Below, piece after piece: positions 56,254-64,000 of a stretch of DNA of 64,000 bases. Position numbers and translations under genes: made by a program. Below the pieces are notes generated by a model. That model was not told where the DNA came from and did no database searches. It saw only the letters and a list, made by a program, of their open reading frames with translations. The stretch covers positions 33,944-97,943 of the forward strand of contig JAQSXR010000015.1 of NCBI GenBank assembly GCA_029256575.1, read 5' to 3'. Numbering within the stretch: position 1 is the first letter of the stretch; the number at the start of each line of letters is the position of its first letter. This stretch comes from Clostridiales bacterium (lineage in GTDB: Bacteria; Bacillota; Clostridia; Lachnospirales; JAQSXR01).

Positions 56254-57016
56254 TTAAATTGCTAATATTATTCCTTTATCGTTTGCATAAACAGTACTTA
56301 TGCCTCTTGTACTAATAATAATTATGTCTTTGAACTTTCCGAAATTCATAAGTTGTTCTTTTACAAATCCGGCTCTTTCTTCGTCATTTGCATGTGCTAT
56401 ATATGCAATTTTATTATCTTGGTCTTTCAAATCTTTACCAGCAATCTCTGCCATTTTTATTAATGCTTTTTTAATTCCTCTGCATTGATCTATTTTAATA
56501 ATCTCACCACCTTAATGTATCAAGGCTTTCAAGTACAAAGTAAGTCTTAATGTTCTTTGCATATGCTAATACTTCAGAAACTACTCTATCATATTCCATT
56601 CCTGTAGAAGCTAGTTCATATATTTTTAACGCTATTGAAACTTCTGCAGATGATGCTGATTTCGAGTCAAATATGGTAATATTCTTATTATCATTAAATT
56701 CCTCTTTATATAAGTTCTTTGCAAGTACTGCACTATTATGTGATCCACTTAACTTTGAAGATAAAGTTACAACATATATATCTTGAAAATCACCTTTAAA
56801 CTTATTCATATAGTCTTCTGGAGAAGGACATGCAGTCTTTGGAGGTGTTGGACAAGATTTCATGGTCTCAACCAATTTTATTAAATCAATATTTTCATCA
56901 TCATAAAAGTTATGTTCTCCTACCTCTATAGATAATGATGCTGTTTCAAAGCATTCCATTTTGCGATATTCGATTGGCAAATCACAACAGCTGTCTACTA
57001 TTATCTTAAAACTCAT
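56254..57016 (-). pseudogene. DegV-family fatty-acid-binding protein, internal deletion
   Basis: DegV/FakB proteins bind fatty acids for FakA phosphorylation. The 5' part (57016-56504) has the DSCCDLP and SSKLSGSHNSA motifs and runs to FVLESLDTLRW, then stop. In another frame the sequence resumes with GEIIKIDQCRGIKKALIKMA and MAEIAGKDLKD and continues to 56254. In intact members LDTLR is followed by KxGR…(about 30 residues)…KP…G; these are missing, so roughly 100 bp are deleted with loss of frame. No fatty-acid carrier activity is expected. Confidence 0.85.
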
Positions 57017-57159
57017 AATGGCCTCCTAGTATAATATCATGTAGTTTTTAATACTACCTAATAATATCATATAAATTATATCATGCAAAGCATTTTTTAT
57101 AAAATTCATAAACTTTTCACATATTTTGTTAAGTTTGTAAAATTAAAGATAATATACGC

Positions 57160-57192
57160 AAAAGGGTTGTCGCAATTGACAACCCTCATTTT
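57160..57192. terminator. Terminator of the M18 aminopeptidase gene
   Basis: AGGGTTGTC-GCAATT-GACAACCCT, with short T-runs on both sides. Confidence 0.8.
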
Positions 57193-58487
57193 TATGCTTC
57201 AAAAAAAGCTTTAAAGCAATTTATAGTGTTTTCTTGGTCATCAATTGAGATTAATTCTTTCGCTGAATGCATTGATAACATTGGTGTTCCAACATCTAAT
57301 CCTTTAATTTGAAGAAATTGTGAAATTAAAGGTCCTAATGTACTACCACCTGGCAACCCAGATTTGTTAACGAATCTTTGATAGTTTATTCCACCTTTTT
57401 GACAAATCTGTTGGAAAATAGCACTTGATTCTGCATCCGATATATATTTTTGACTTGCACTTTGTTTTATTATGATTCCACCACCAAGTACAGGTTTGTT
57501 TGTAGGATCTGTCTTTTCTCCTTTATTTGGATGTACCGCATGTGCTGCGTCAGCAGATAGCATAAAGCTATCTCTAAGTGCTCTGTCATAGTTCGATTTA
57601 TTATATCCTAATGCTTCAACTATTTTAAACAAAATATTATTGAGTAGTGAGTTACCAGCACCAGCTTTTGTTCCACTTCCAACTTCCTCATTATCAAAAA
57701 GAGCAACTAAGTTAATCCCTTTTTGCGAATTACTTGCAATTAGTGATTCGATTGCAGCATAACACATTGCTAAATCGTCTAATCTTGGTGCAGAGATAAA
57801 TTCATCATCCATACCTAGTATTACACCATCTTCACATAAATATAAATATAAATCGAAATCTAATATATTTTCTTTTTCAACATTCATTTCTTTGGCAAAT
57901 AAATCTATAAAAAAGCTATCGTTATTTAGTGTTTCATTAATCGTTCCTATAATAGGTAATAAATCGATTTGTGAATCAAATTCATAACCCTTATTTACTT
58001 CTCTATTTTGGTGGATTGCAAGACTTGGTATTATTAATAGCGGTCTCTTAAAATCCACTAATCGCATTTCTGGTTTAAAAACATTATCGCTTTTCAATGC
58101 TACTTGACCTGCTAGAGACAATGGTCTATCAAGCCATGAGTACATAATCATTCCACCATAAGGCTCAATATTTAACTTGCGATACCCATTTGAATACATT
58201 TCTGGAGATGGTTTTACTTTAAAACAAGGACTGTCTAAGTGACCTGCAATTATCTTAAAGCTTTGATTATAATCGAATTTTTCTCCTACTTGAAATGCTA
58301 CACACATCGTTGCATATGGTGAAATATAATACTTTCCACCCTTTGAGATTGATAGCTCATCATCGTAATTTAGCTTTTGAAAGCCTTCTAATTCTAATTT
58401 CTTTGCAAACTCATCCGCTGCTTGATATGCAGTTGTGGCTTTACTTATATAATTTAATAACTTCTCCGCTGTTTCAATATATTTCAT
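57192..58487 (-). CDS. M18-family aminopeptidase
   Basis: 431 residues, a zinc aminopeptidase for peptide turnover in the cytosol. Metal-binding motifs: IIAGHLDSPCFKVKPSPE, the catalytic ALFDNEEVGSGTKAGAG, SADAAHAVHPN and, at the C-terminus, LGPLISQFLQIKGLDVGTPM with MLSMHSAKELIS. Close to the ApeB group. Length is normal. It is divergent from the DUF5721 gene. Confidence 0.93.
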   Translation of the reverse strand: MKYIETAEKLLNYISKATTAYQAADEFAKKLELEGFQKLNYDDELSISKGGKYYISPYATMCVAFQVGEKFDYNQSFKIIAGHLDSPCFKVKPSPEMYSNGYRKLNIEPYGGMIMYSWLDRPLSLAGQVALKSDNVFKPEMRLVDFKRPLLIIPSLAIHQNREVNKGYEFDSQIDLLPIIGTINETLNNDSFFIDLFAKEMNVEKENILDFDLYLYLCEDGVILGMDDEFISAPRLDDLAMCYAAIESLIASNSQKGINLVALFDNEEVGSGTKAGAGNSLLNNILFKIVEALGYNKSNYDRALRDSFMLSADAAHAVHPNKGEKTDPTNKPVLGGGIIIKQSASQKYISDAESSAIFQQICQKGGINYQRFVNKSGLPGGSTLGPLISQFLQIKGLDVGTPMLSMHSAKELISIDDQENTINCFKAFFEA

Positions 58488-58627
58488 ATTTAAAAACCTC
58501 TTTTCTAAAATATAAAATTTTATTTCTATATGATATATTAACTTATCCCCTCAATTATTGCAAATAATTCTTCATTTATGATACAATGAAATGTAGATTT
58601 GAAAATACGAAAGAGATGGTATAACTT

Positions 58628-59113
58628 ATGATATCAATTAAAGTACTTGATGTTAAGAAATTTATGGAGAAATTATTTATCGGTCCTATGTTTGATAACT
58701 TTTTAATATTATCTGGTGACGTAAAAGCTTCTATAAGTTGGCATATAGAAGGTGACATTAATAATGATTACTACTCCTCTGATGAGTTGGAAATTATAAA
58801 TGAAAGAAAATATGCACTCTGGTCGGAGATTAAACCAGTAGTTTTTAATATCATAAAAGGAAAGAAAACGCCCTCCTACCTTAAGATAGTATTCATGCTT
58901 TCTGATGAAAATATAACTAGCTTTGCAACAAGTATTGGGATTCTTCCTTCCGATGTAGGAGGTATCTTTTTGAACATAAAATATGATTCTTCTGGACTTA
59001 ATATAATAACAGGTTCTTCACAGAAAACATTTTCACTTGATAAAACTTTGGAGCAGCAATGGGACCAAGCCACTAAGAAACTTCTCTTTAAAAATGAGGT
59101 TTCTTTTGAATAA
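58628..59113 (+). CDS. DUF5721 family protein
   Basis: 161 residues. VLDVKKFMEKLFIGPMFDNF, a D-V-KASISWHIEGDIN segment, ERKYALWSEIKPVVFNIIKG and LEQQWDQATKKLL fit the DUF5721 family of Lachnospiraceae. Function unknown, no membrane segment. AAAGAGATGG lies before the ATG. The gene precedes htpG, with the CIRCE operator between them. Confidence 0.88.
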   Translation: MISIKVLDVKKFMEKLFIGPMFDNFLILSGDVKASISWHIEGDINNDYYSSDELEIINERKYALWSEIKPVVFNIIKGKKTPSYLKIVFMLSDENITSFATSIGILPSDVGGIFLNIKYDSSGLNIITGSSQKTFSLDKTLEQQWDQATKKLLFKNEVSFE

Positions 59114-59124
59114 ATTTAGATTTG

Positions 59125-59151
59125 TTAGCACTCTCTTAATGTGAGTGCTAC
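59125..59151 (+). promoter_or_regulatory. CIRCE operator (HrcA site) before htpG
   Basis: TTAGCACTC-N9-GAGTGCTAC matches the CIRCE consensus TTAGCACTC-N9-GAGTGCTAA at 17 of 18 positions. It is 7 bp upstream of the -35 box of the htpG promoter. Confidence 0.9.
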
Positions 59152-59158
59152 TTTTCTC

Positions 59159-59187
59159 TTGACACTTAAAAAAATATGTATTATTAT
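59159..59187 (+). promoter_or_regulatory. Sigma-A promoter of htpG
   Basis: TTGACA, 17-bp spacer, TATTAT, between the CIRCE site and the htpG ribosome binding site. Confidence 0.8.
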
Positions 59188-59228
59188 AAATTAATAATTA
59201 ACAAAATACTTTCATAGGAGTGATTTTA

Positions 59229-61127
59229 ATGAGCAAAGAACACGGTAGTTTATCAATTAATAGTGAAAATATTTTTCCTATTATAAAAAAATGGCTTTAT
59301 TCAGACCACGATATTTTTGTACGTGAATTAGTATCTAATGGTAGCGACGCTATCACAAAATTAAAAAAATTAGATGTAATGGGTGAATACCAGATATCTG
59401 ATGATAATAAATTTAGAATCGATGTTATATTAGATGCTAAGAAAAAAACTCTAACCTTTATCGATAATGGTATTGGTATGACAGAAGACGAAGTGAAGCA
59501 ATATATCAATCAATTAGCATTCTCTGGAGCAGAAGATTTCCTTGCAAAATATAAGGACAAGACTTCTAATGATCAAATCATCGGACATTTTGGATTAGGC
59601 TTCTATTCCGCTTTTATGGTAGCCACTAGAGTTGATATAAATACCCTCTCTTTCCAACCAGATGCTGTTCCTGTTCACTGGGAATGTGATGGTGGAACAG
59701 AATATGACATGAGTGTTGGAACATATGCTCAAAGAGGAACTGAAATTATCCTTCACATTGAAGATAAAGATAATAAAGAATTCTTAAACCCAACGAAAAT
59801 CAAAGATATAATAGAGAAATATTGTTCATTTATGCCTGTTGAGATTTTCTTTACCGATGTAAATGAAAAGAAAGAACCTCAAAAAGACGAAAATGGTGAA
59901 GTAGTTATTGAAGTACCACAACCATTAAATGATACCAACCCATTATGGAACAAGCATCCAAATGACTGTACAGAAGATGAATATAAATCTTTCTACAGAA
60001 AAGTATTTATGGATTATAAAGAACCTTTATTTTGGATTCATTTAAATATGGATTACCCATTTAACTTAAAAGGAATTCTTTACTTTCCAAAGCTTAGTAC
60101 TTCTTTCGATACGATTGAAGGAGCGATCAAGCTTTACAATAACCAAGTTTATGTTGCAGATAATATAAAAGAAGTAATCCCAGAATTCCTTCTACTGCTC
60201 AAAGGTGTTATTGACTGTCCAGATTTGCCACTTAATGTATCAAGAAGCTTTTTACAAAATGACGGCTTTGTACAAAAAATCTCTGACTACATCACTAAGA
60301 AGGTTGCAGATAAACTTTCCGGAATGTTTAAAACAGAACGTGAAAGCTATGAAAAATATTGGGATGATATTAGCCCATTCATTAAATTTGGTTATTTAAA
60401 AGATGAAAAATTCAAAAAGAAAATCAAAGATTACTTCTTATTCAAAACACTAGATGGTAAATATGAAGCACTTAATGATTATCTTGAAGCAAATAAAGAA
60501 CATGTTGAAAATACAGTATACTACGTATCCGACGAATTACAACAAGCTCAATACGTATCTCTATTTAAGCAACAAGGACTTGATGCAGTAATACTTACTC
60601 ATCCAATAGACCAACCATTCGTTACATCATTAGAACATGACCTCGAGAATAAAGTTAAATTCCTTCGTATTGACTCTGATTTAACGGATGCATTAAAATC
60701 AAGCGAAGTTCAAGACGAAGAAACTACAAAAGCGACTACAGATGCTTTAACAGAATTATTCAAAAAAGCTTTATCCAATGACGGCTTAAAGGTTAACGTT
60801 GAGTCACTTAAATCAGAAGAGTTATCTTCTATGATTACTTTATCAGAAGAAACAAGACGTATGCAAGAAATGACGAAAATGTATGGAATGTATGGTTTCG
60901 ATCCAAAGATGTTTGAGAATGGTGAAACACTTGTACTTAACTCAAACAATAAATTAGTTCAGTATTTATTAGAGAACAAAGACAATGAAGAAAAATCTGC
61001 AATCATTCATAAATTCTGTGAACAATTATATGATTTGGCTATGATTAGTCATAAGCCACTTGCTTCAGAAGCAATGACTCGATTCATTAATAGAAGCAAT
61101 GAAATTATGATGGAATTAACGAAATAA
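59229..61127 (+). CDS. htpG: Molecular chaperone HtpG (Hsp90)
   Basis: A ~632-residue Hsp90 homologue that helps client proteins fold under stress. N-terminal GHKL ATPase: DIFVRELVSNGSDAITKLKK, TFIDNGIGMT, GHFGLGFYSAFMVA, GTEIILHIE. The middle domain has LPLNVSRSFLQNDGFV with the conserved Arg, and the C-terminal dimerisation part ends FINRSNEIMMELTK. The ATG at 59229 has AGGAG nearby; a GTG at 59220 lies too close to the site. Heat-shock control by HrcA is suggested by the CIRCE element. A strong terminator follows. Confidence 0.97.
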   Translation: MSKEHGSLSINSENIFPIIKKWLYSDHDIFVRELVSNGSDAITKLKKLDVMGEYQISDDNKFRIDVILDAKKKTLTFIDNGIGMTEDEVKQYINQLAFSGAEDFLAKYKDKTSNDQIIGHFGLGFYSAFMVATRVDINTLSFQPDAVPVHWECDGGTEYDMSVGTYAQRGTEIILHIEDKDNKEFLNPTKIKDIIEKYCSFMPVEIFFTDVNEKKEPQKDENGEVVIEVPQPLNDTNPLWNKHPNDCTEDEYKSFYRKVFMDYKEPLFWIHLNMDYPFNLKGILYFPKLSTSFDTIEGAIKLYNNQVYVADNIKEVIPEFLLLLKGVIDCPDLPLNVSRSFLQNDGFVQKISDYITKKVADKLSGMFKTERESYEKYWDDISPFIKFGYLKDEKFKKKIKDYFLFKTLDGKYEALNDYLEANKEHVENTVYYVSDELQQAQYVSLFKQQGLDAVILTHPIDQPFVTSLEHDLENKVKFLRIDSDLTDALKSSEVQDEETTKATTDALTELFKKALSNDGLKVNVESLKSEELSSMITLSEETRRMQEMTKMYGMYGFDPKMFENGETLVLNSNNKLVQYLLENKDNEEKSAIIHKFCEQLYDLAMISHKPLASEAMTRFINRSNEIMMELTK

Positions 61128-61191
61128 GTAATGAAATAAGTAACGATAAAAGTAAAGATAAAGTAACAATATAACAATAAAAGTAACAATA

Positions 61192-61233
61192 AAAGGAGGG
61201 GACAAAATATATATATTTTGTCCCCTCCTTTAT
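61192..61233. terminator. Bidirectional terminator after htpG
   Basis: AAAGGAGGGGACAAAATATA and its exact complement form a ~20-bp stem between convergent genes. Confidence 0.9.
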
Positions 61234-61238
61234 ATTAT

Positions 61239-61739
61239 TTAACTAATTCTTTCGATATGCCTTGTAGCAATCATTTCGAAAGTAAACTGCTTCTCTATTT
61301 CACCGAATACTCTCTTTGGAATTACCGTATACTTTCCTTTATCTGATATAAGATAATAATAATCCTTACAATCTAAGAATCCTTTATATGTGTCCCACTT
61401 AATGTGAGTATTTTGACTCTTAGTAAAACAATGTAATTCTTCATCACGAAATGTCATTATATGATCTTCTTGTAAGCCCTCTATCTTTTCCCAACTGATT
61501 CTTGCAGTAACCCAATATAACATAATAAGCATTACGATTACAAAAACATTTGCGGTAAGCACTAAAACACTTAACAAGTTTATTTCATAATACATCATGT
61601 ACAAAATATCTAACAATAATATTATTGGAAATATAATAAAATCAACTAAATTAATCGATCCTTCTGCAAACAAGTATGTCTGAACTGCTTTAATATACTC
61701 CCCTTTTTCATATCTGAATTCAATATGAACACTTTTCAT
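61239..61739 (-). CDS. YcxB-like membrane protein
   Basis: 166 residues with two hydrophobic helices (about 31-52 and 55-75) and a C-terminal domain of the YcxB type: ISWEKIEGLQEDHIMTFRDE then ELHCFTKSQNTHIKWDTYKG, DYYYLISDKGKYTVIPKRVF. Function unknown. AGGAGGATAAATACG lies before the ATG. Confidence 0.85.
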   Translation of the reverse strand: MKSVHIEFRYEKGEYIKAVQTYLFAEGSINLVDFIIFPIILLLDILYMMYYEINLLSVLVLTANVFVIVMLIMLYWVTARISWEKIEGLQEDHIMTFRDEELHCFTKSQNTHIKWDTYKGFLDCKDYYYLISDKGKYTVIPKRVFGEIEKQFTFEMIATRHIERIS

Positions 61740-61960
61740 TCGTATTTATCCTCCTAAATATAATTAAGTAATGACATCCCTTTATTACCCTGATCTCCCG
61801 CTCTCACATTACTATTAAAAGGTTAACATAAGAATAAAGTGTTTACACTATAATTCGTGCGACAAATTCATGGGTATTATATGCTCAAATGCCTTTAATC
61901 GCCTGTTTTACATAGCGCACTTCTTGTTTTTTGTCTATTAACGTATCGTTTTGTAAATTG

Positions 61961-62014
61961 AAAGCACCTATGCAGTACACCACTAACAAATGGGTGTACT
62001 GCAGAAGGTGCCTT
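61961..62014 (-). terminator. Hairpin after the 2-TM coiled-coil gene
   Basis: AAAGCACCT … AGGTGCCTT enclose TGCAGTACACC / GGGTGTACTGCA, ending in a short T-run on the minus strand. Confidence 0.65.
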
Positions 62015-62032
62015 AGTTACTTATTTATATAC

Positions 62033-62560
62033 TTACTTATATAACTTTATATGTAGAGAATCGCATTTGTCATCAATGTTTATAATATATTTCTTGAAAT
62101 CATCAACTGACTTTATCAAATATTCATTATCGTGAATATGCCCTCCATAAAGTTCTCTTAGATGTTCAAATTCACTGCATATATATTCTAAATCTGGTTT
62201 TATCTCGTGCGAACAATTCATTTTTATATATTCTAATTTATTGGCAAGAGATTTTTGCAATAATAATGATTTTGCTTGAGCATTTTTAGTTGATGCATCA
62301 ATTAATTCCGTATTACTTATCAGGGATTGCACCTTACTAATAATTCTATCGATATTATCCCTATTCCTTCGTTCATCATTTTTTAACTGAACAAGATAAT
62401 AAGAAATAAATATTGCCGACATTATACTCATTATTGAGGTTATCGAAGTTTCATAAAAACTCTCATTATTCTTAGTATTATAATTAAATAGATAAGCACA
62501 AGATACTAACAGAATAAATACTATAACACACCACATTATACTTATATGCTTCTTGATCAT
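62033..62560 (-). CDS. Two-TM coiled-coil protein paired with STAS-like protein
   Basis: I recognise no family. A ~175-residue protein with helices near 5-26 (ISIMWCVIVFILLVSCAYLF) and 38-58 (SIMSIMSAIFISYYLVQL), then a long charged cytosolic helix region (RRNRDNIDRIISKVQSLISN … LKYIKMNCS-type segments) and an acidic end. The ATG at 62560 follows AGGAGGGGAGCCT, and the frame overlaps or abuts the STAS-like gene stop, so both are one operon. I infer a membrane sensor or effector acting with the STAS-like protein. Confidence 0.7.
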   Translation of the reverse strand: MIKKHISIMWCVIVFILLVSCAYLFNYNTKNNESFYETSITSIMSIMSAIFISYYLVQLKNDERRNRDNIDRIISKVQSLISNTELIDASTKNAQAKSLLLQKSLANKLEYIKMNCSHEIKPDLEYICSEFEHLRELYGGHIHDNEYLIKSVDDFKKYIINIDDKCDSLHIKLYK

Positions 62561-62581
62561 AGGCTCCCCTCCTCTCCACAA

Positions 62582-62917
62582 TTAGCTTTTATTAAATTCC
62601 ATCTCTGCCTTTCTTACATATTTCTTAACTAATCCCTGTACTGTAATATCATCGTTAGAAATAAGGTCAATATTATTAAGTATTTCCTTCGATTTTAGTT
62701 CTCTTACCAATCCCCCAAATGATTCTTCTAAAAAAGAAGTTGAATATCCAAATGCACCATCAAAATATACGATCAGTTTTTCTTTTTTCTCTACTGCTTC
62801 CAAATATTTTGGCTTTAATAATGTTTTTCTAAATAACTCTCCTGAAAAAGGTCCTTCATATTCATATCTTCCCATTGGTGCATCTGAAAAATCTTTTACA
62901 ATCTCTATTCTCGACAT
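62582..62917 (-). CDS. STAS-like (DUF4325) domain protein
   Basis: A ~111-residue protein: IEIVKDFSDAPMGRYEYEGP, FSGELFRKTLLKPKYLEAV, LIVYFDGAFGYSTSFLEESF then GGLVRELKSKEILNNIDLIS. The conserved DFSxxPxGRY, SGExFR and SSFLEEsFGGL phrases define the DUF4325 family, often regulatory partners of signalling proteins. GGAGG stands ~16 nt before the ATG at 62917, a long spacer; an ATG at 62965 without a site is the alternative. It forms an operon with the following 2-TM protein. Confidence 0.8.
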   Translation of the reverse strand: MSRIEIVKDFSDAPMGRYEYEGPFSGELFRKTLLKPKYLEAVEKKEKLIVYFDGAFGYSTSFLEESFGGLVRELKSKEILNNIDLISNDDITVQGLVKKYVRKAEMEFNKS

Positions 62918-63319
62918 ATAATATTTACAACCTCCATCACTATATCGCAAAAATATATAGTTCAATTTTCTATAATATATTCTTTGTTTTATAAATAATT
63001 AATATCTTCTTTACATTTTTAAATACATTTTTTAGCTTTTGTAACTAATTAAATTTTCATGTTTTCCTGTGATAAATTAAAACTTATCCCATACGCTTTA
63101 TAAAAAATATTATCTTATAACTCTATCATATACCCTATAGTAAATATTTTCCATTTTTATATATCGCAGAATAGTTTCTTTTTCTACAATATGGGACACT
63201 GCAATATACTGTACATCCTTAGATTAGTAATCCCAGCTAGCATAAAGCAGATATTTTTCGCGTTTTAGCTTGGTTAATATGTATTGACTTTTTTGAAAAA
63301 AGTTTTAAAATATAATTAT
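62918..63319. other. AT-rich intergenic region upstream of tRNA-Gly
   Basis: About 400 bp without a recognisable gene or hairpin. A TTGACT (63284) and a TATAAT (63311) occur before the tRNA but 21 bp apart, and the TATAAT is only 3 bp from the tRNA 5' end, so they are not a convincing promoter. Confidence 0.4.
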
Positions 63320-63390
63320 GCGGATATGGTTTAGTGGTAGAATACTAGCTTCCCAAGCTGAAGATGCGGGTTCGATTCCCGTTATCCGCT
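63320..63390 (+). tRNA. tRNA-Gly (anticodon CCC)
   Basis: A 71-nt cloverleaf. The acceptor stem GCGGATA pairs with TATCCGC, D-arm with TTTAGTGGTAG, anticodon loop TTCCCAA gives CCC, and T-arm is GCGGG-TTCGATT-CCCGT. The discriminator is T and CCA is not encoded. The anticodon stem has a C-A mismatch at its first pair and a T-G wobble next to it. A terminator follows. Confidence 0.92.
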
Positions 63391-63396
63391 TATATG

Positions 63397-63444
63397 AAAA
63401 AGATGGTTATGGCACCGCATTAGGTGACATAACCATCTTTTTTG
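63397..63444 (+). terminator. Terminator of tRNA-Gly
   Basis: AAAAGATGGTTATG / CATAACCATCTTTT stem followed by more T residues. Confidence 0.85.
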
Positions 63445-63469
63445 TTATGTAATTTTATAAGGTAAGCGG

Positions 63470-63514
63470 GAAGAATTAAATTGTCCCCACTGGTGAGCAA
63501 TCTTTATTCTTCCT
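63470..63514. repeat. Imperfect hairpin with GTCCCCACTG motif
   Basis: GGAAGAAT-AAATTG … CAAT-TTTATTCTTCC form a ~16-bp stem with bulges. The minus strand reads CAGTGGGGACAATTTAATTC, similar to the GGGGAC-type repeats at 56.2 kb. It may be a solo REP-like element. Confidence 0.5.
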
Positions 63515-63604
63515 ACGTGATTCCGGGTCTTTCGTAATCAATCAGACTATCATCTGTCTATCATTCAATATATTTATTTTGCTTAAAAAGACAAAGATAA
63601 GTGA

Positions 63605-63952
63605 TTAAACATTTGCATCTGTTGCAAAGGCCTCTGAACCTATTGGTGAAATAGTTACATAAAGTCGCAAAACATTATCACCTGTGTTTATAACCTGTAG
63701 GCTTTCCTGACCATCAACCTGCATTAACTCGCCCACTTGCAACGAGGTTTCATTGCCATCAGTGACTACCTTGGCATTTCCCTCCATGACCTGTAGGAAA
63801 AGGGTTGATTCTAGATGTGTATGTCCCGGTAATATTTCCCCTTTTGCAATGTTGAGAACAAAGGCAATTACATTATCGCTTTTGAAAAGCATCCTCTTGG
63901 CGATTTTTCCCTCTGGTTCTTGAAAATAATCATTGAAAGTAAACTTGTTCAT
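63605..63952 (-). CDS. Cupin-domain protein
   Basis: 115 residues, one small beta-barrel. The metal-binding first motif is ILPGHTHLESTLFLQVMEGN (two His plus Glu) and the second half is GNETSLQVGELMQVDGQESL. Such single-cupin proteins can be sensors or small enzymes; no function can be read. AAAGGAGGATTTATCT before the ATG. Confidence 0.88.
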   Translation of the reverse strand: MNKFTFNDYFQEPEGKIAKRMLFKSDNVIAFVLNIAKGEILPGHTHLESTLFLQVMEGNAKVVTDGNETSLQVGELMQVDGQESLQVINTGDNVLRLYVTISPIGSEAFATDANV

Positions 63953-64000
63953 AGATAAATCCTCCTTTATGTTAAGTATAAAATTTAATATACCCCAATT

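Noticed and set aside
63284..63316. Promoter TTGACT … TATAAT for tRNA-Gly
   Set aside because: Spacing is 21 bp and the -10 lies 3 bp from the mature tRNA end, which leaves no room for a leader.

Overview
The window looks like a chromosomal segment of a low-GC, AT-rich clostridial Firmicute, most likely of the Lachnospiraceae (Lachnoclostridium/Anaerocolumna-like). The signs are AT-rich intergenic DNA, strong AGGAGG-type ribosome binding sites, frequent TTG/GTG starts, many chemotaxis and c-di-GMP genes, and families typical of that group (DUF3793, DUF5721, DUF1836, YerC/YecD, DUF6273, SLH-transglutaminase). No phage, plasmid, IS transposase or CRISPR array is visible.

Layout. 1-9 kb: the end of an Lmo0937-like membrane peptide, mutY, a membrane-anchored GDPD, then a decayed chemotaxis patch (MCP without a start codon, CheY with an internal deletion, broken MCP), a two-TM protein with a 44-residue Pro-rich partner, and a DUF6273 protein. 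9-19 kb: DMT exporter, GlsB-like peptide, LysR regulator, a cheA-cheW-mcp operon, a CmpB-like membrane protein, and a YgaP-like protein with a zinc alcohol dehydrogenase. 19-28 kb: SLH-transglutaminase with a Gfo/Idh oxidoreductase, rhodanese, a SHOCT-response regulator-kinase operon with a Met-rich sensor, YitT/APH pair, and an S41 lipoprotein. 28-38 kb: recQ, MATE pump, a frameshifted EAL-CBS-GGDEF protein, broken UppS-like and MFS genes, zinc-dependent phospholipase, azoR/HxlR. 38-49 kb: truncated nucleotidyltransferase, frameshifted pentapeptide protein, DUF1801, DOPA-dioxygenase-like enzyme, a second decayed chemotaxis-like operon (CheY, CBS-Hpt-ATPase kinase, CheX), a MocR/class-III aminotransferase pair, DUF3793 and HD-GYP. 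49-64 kb: mostly housekeeping genes (RlmD-type methyltransferase, pcrA, DUF1836, yerC, PHP phosphatase, broken degV, M18 aminopeptidase, DUF5721, htpG with a CIRCE operator), then YcxB, a STAS-like/2-TM pair, tRNA-Gly(CCC) and a cupin.

Two themes stand out. First, about eleven of some sixty genes are damaged. Several carry small internal deletions of roughly 60-100 bp inside conserved domains, others single-base frameshifts or lost starts, and signalling genes are hit most. This may be real erosion or an assembly problem. Second, the intergenic DNA is rich in repeats: three copies of a palindromic REP-like element (CTGCCAGGRGGACGTTTTGT core) within 3.6 kb, a 238-bp imperfect palindrome with 8-nt loop, an 8-bp and a 12-bp simple-repeat tract on either side of the RNA methyltransferase, a duplicated GGGGACGG-type repeat, and a ~98-bp two-tier hairpin. 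The best candidates for undescribed biology are the 2-TM/Pro-rich peptide pair (7.7-8.3 kb), the Cys-cluster aminotransferase with an apparent Asp-to-Ser change (46.0 kb) and the STAS-like/2-TM pair (62.0-62.9 kb).
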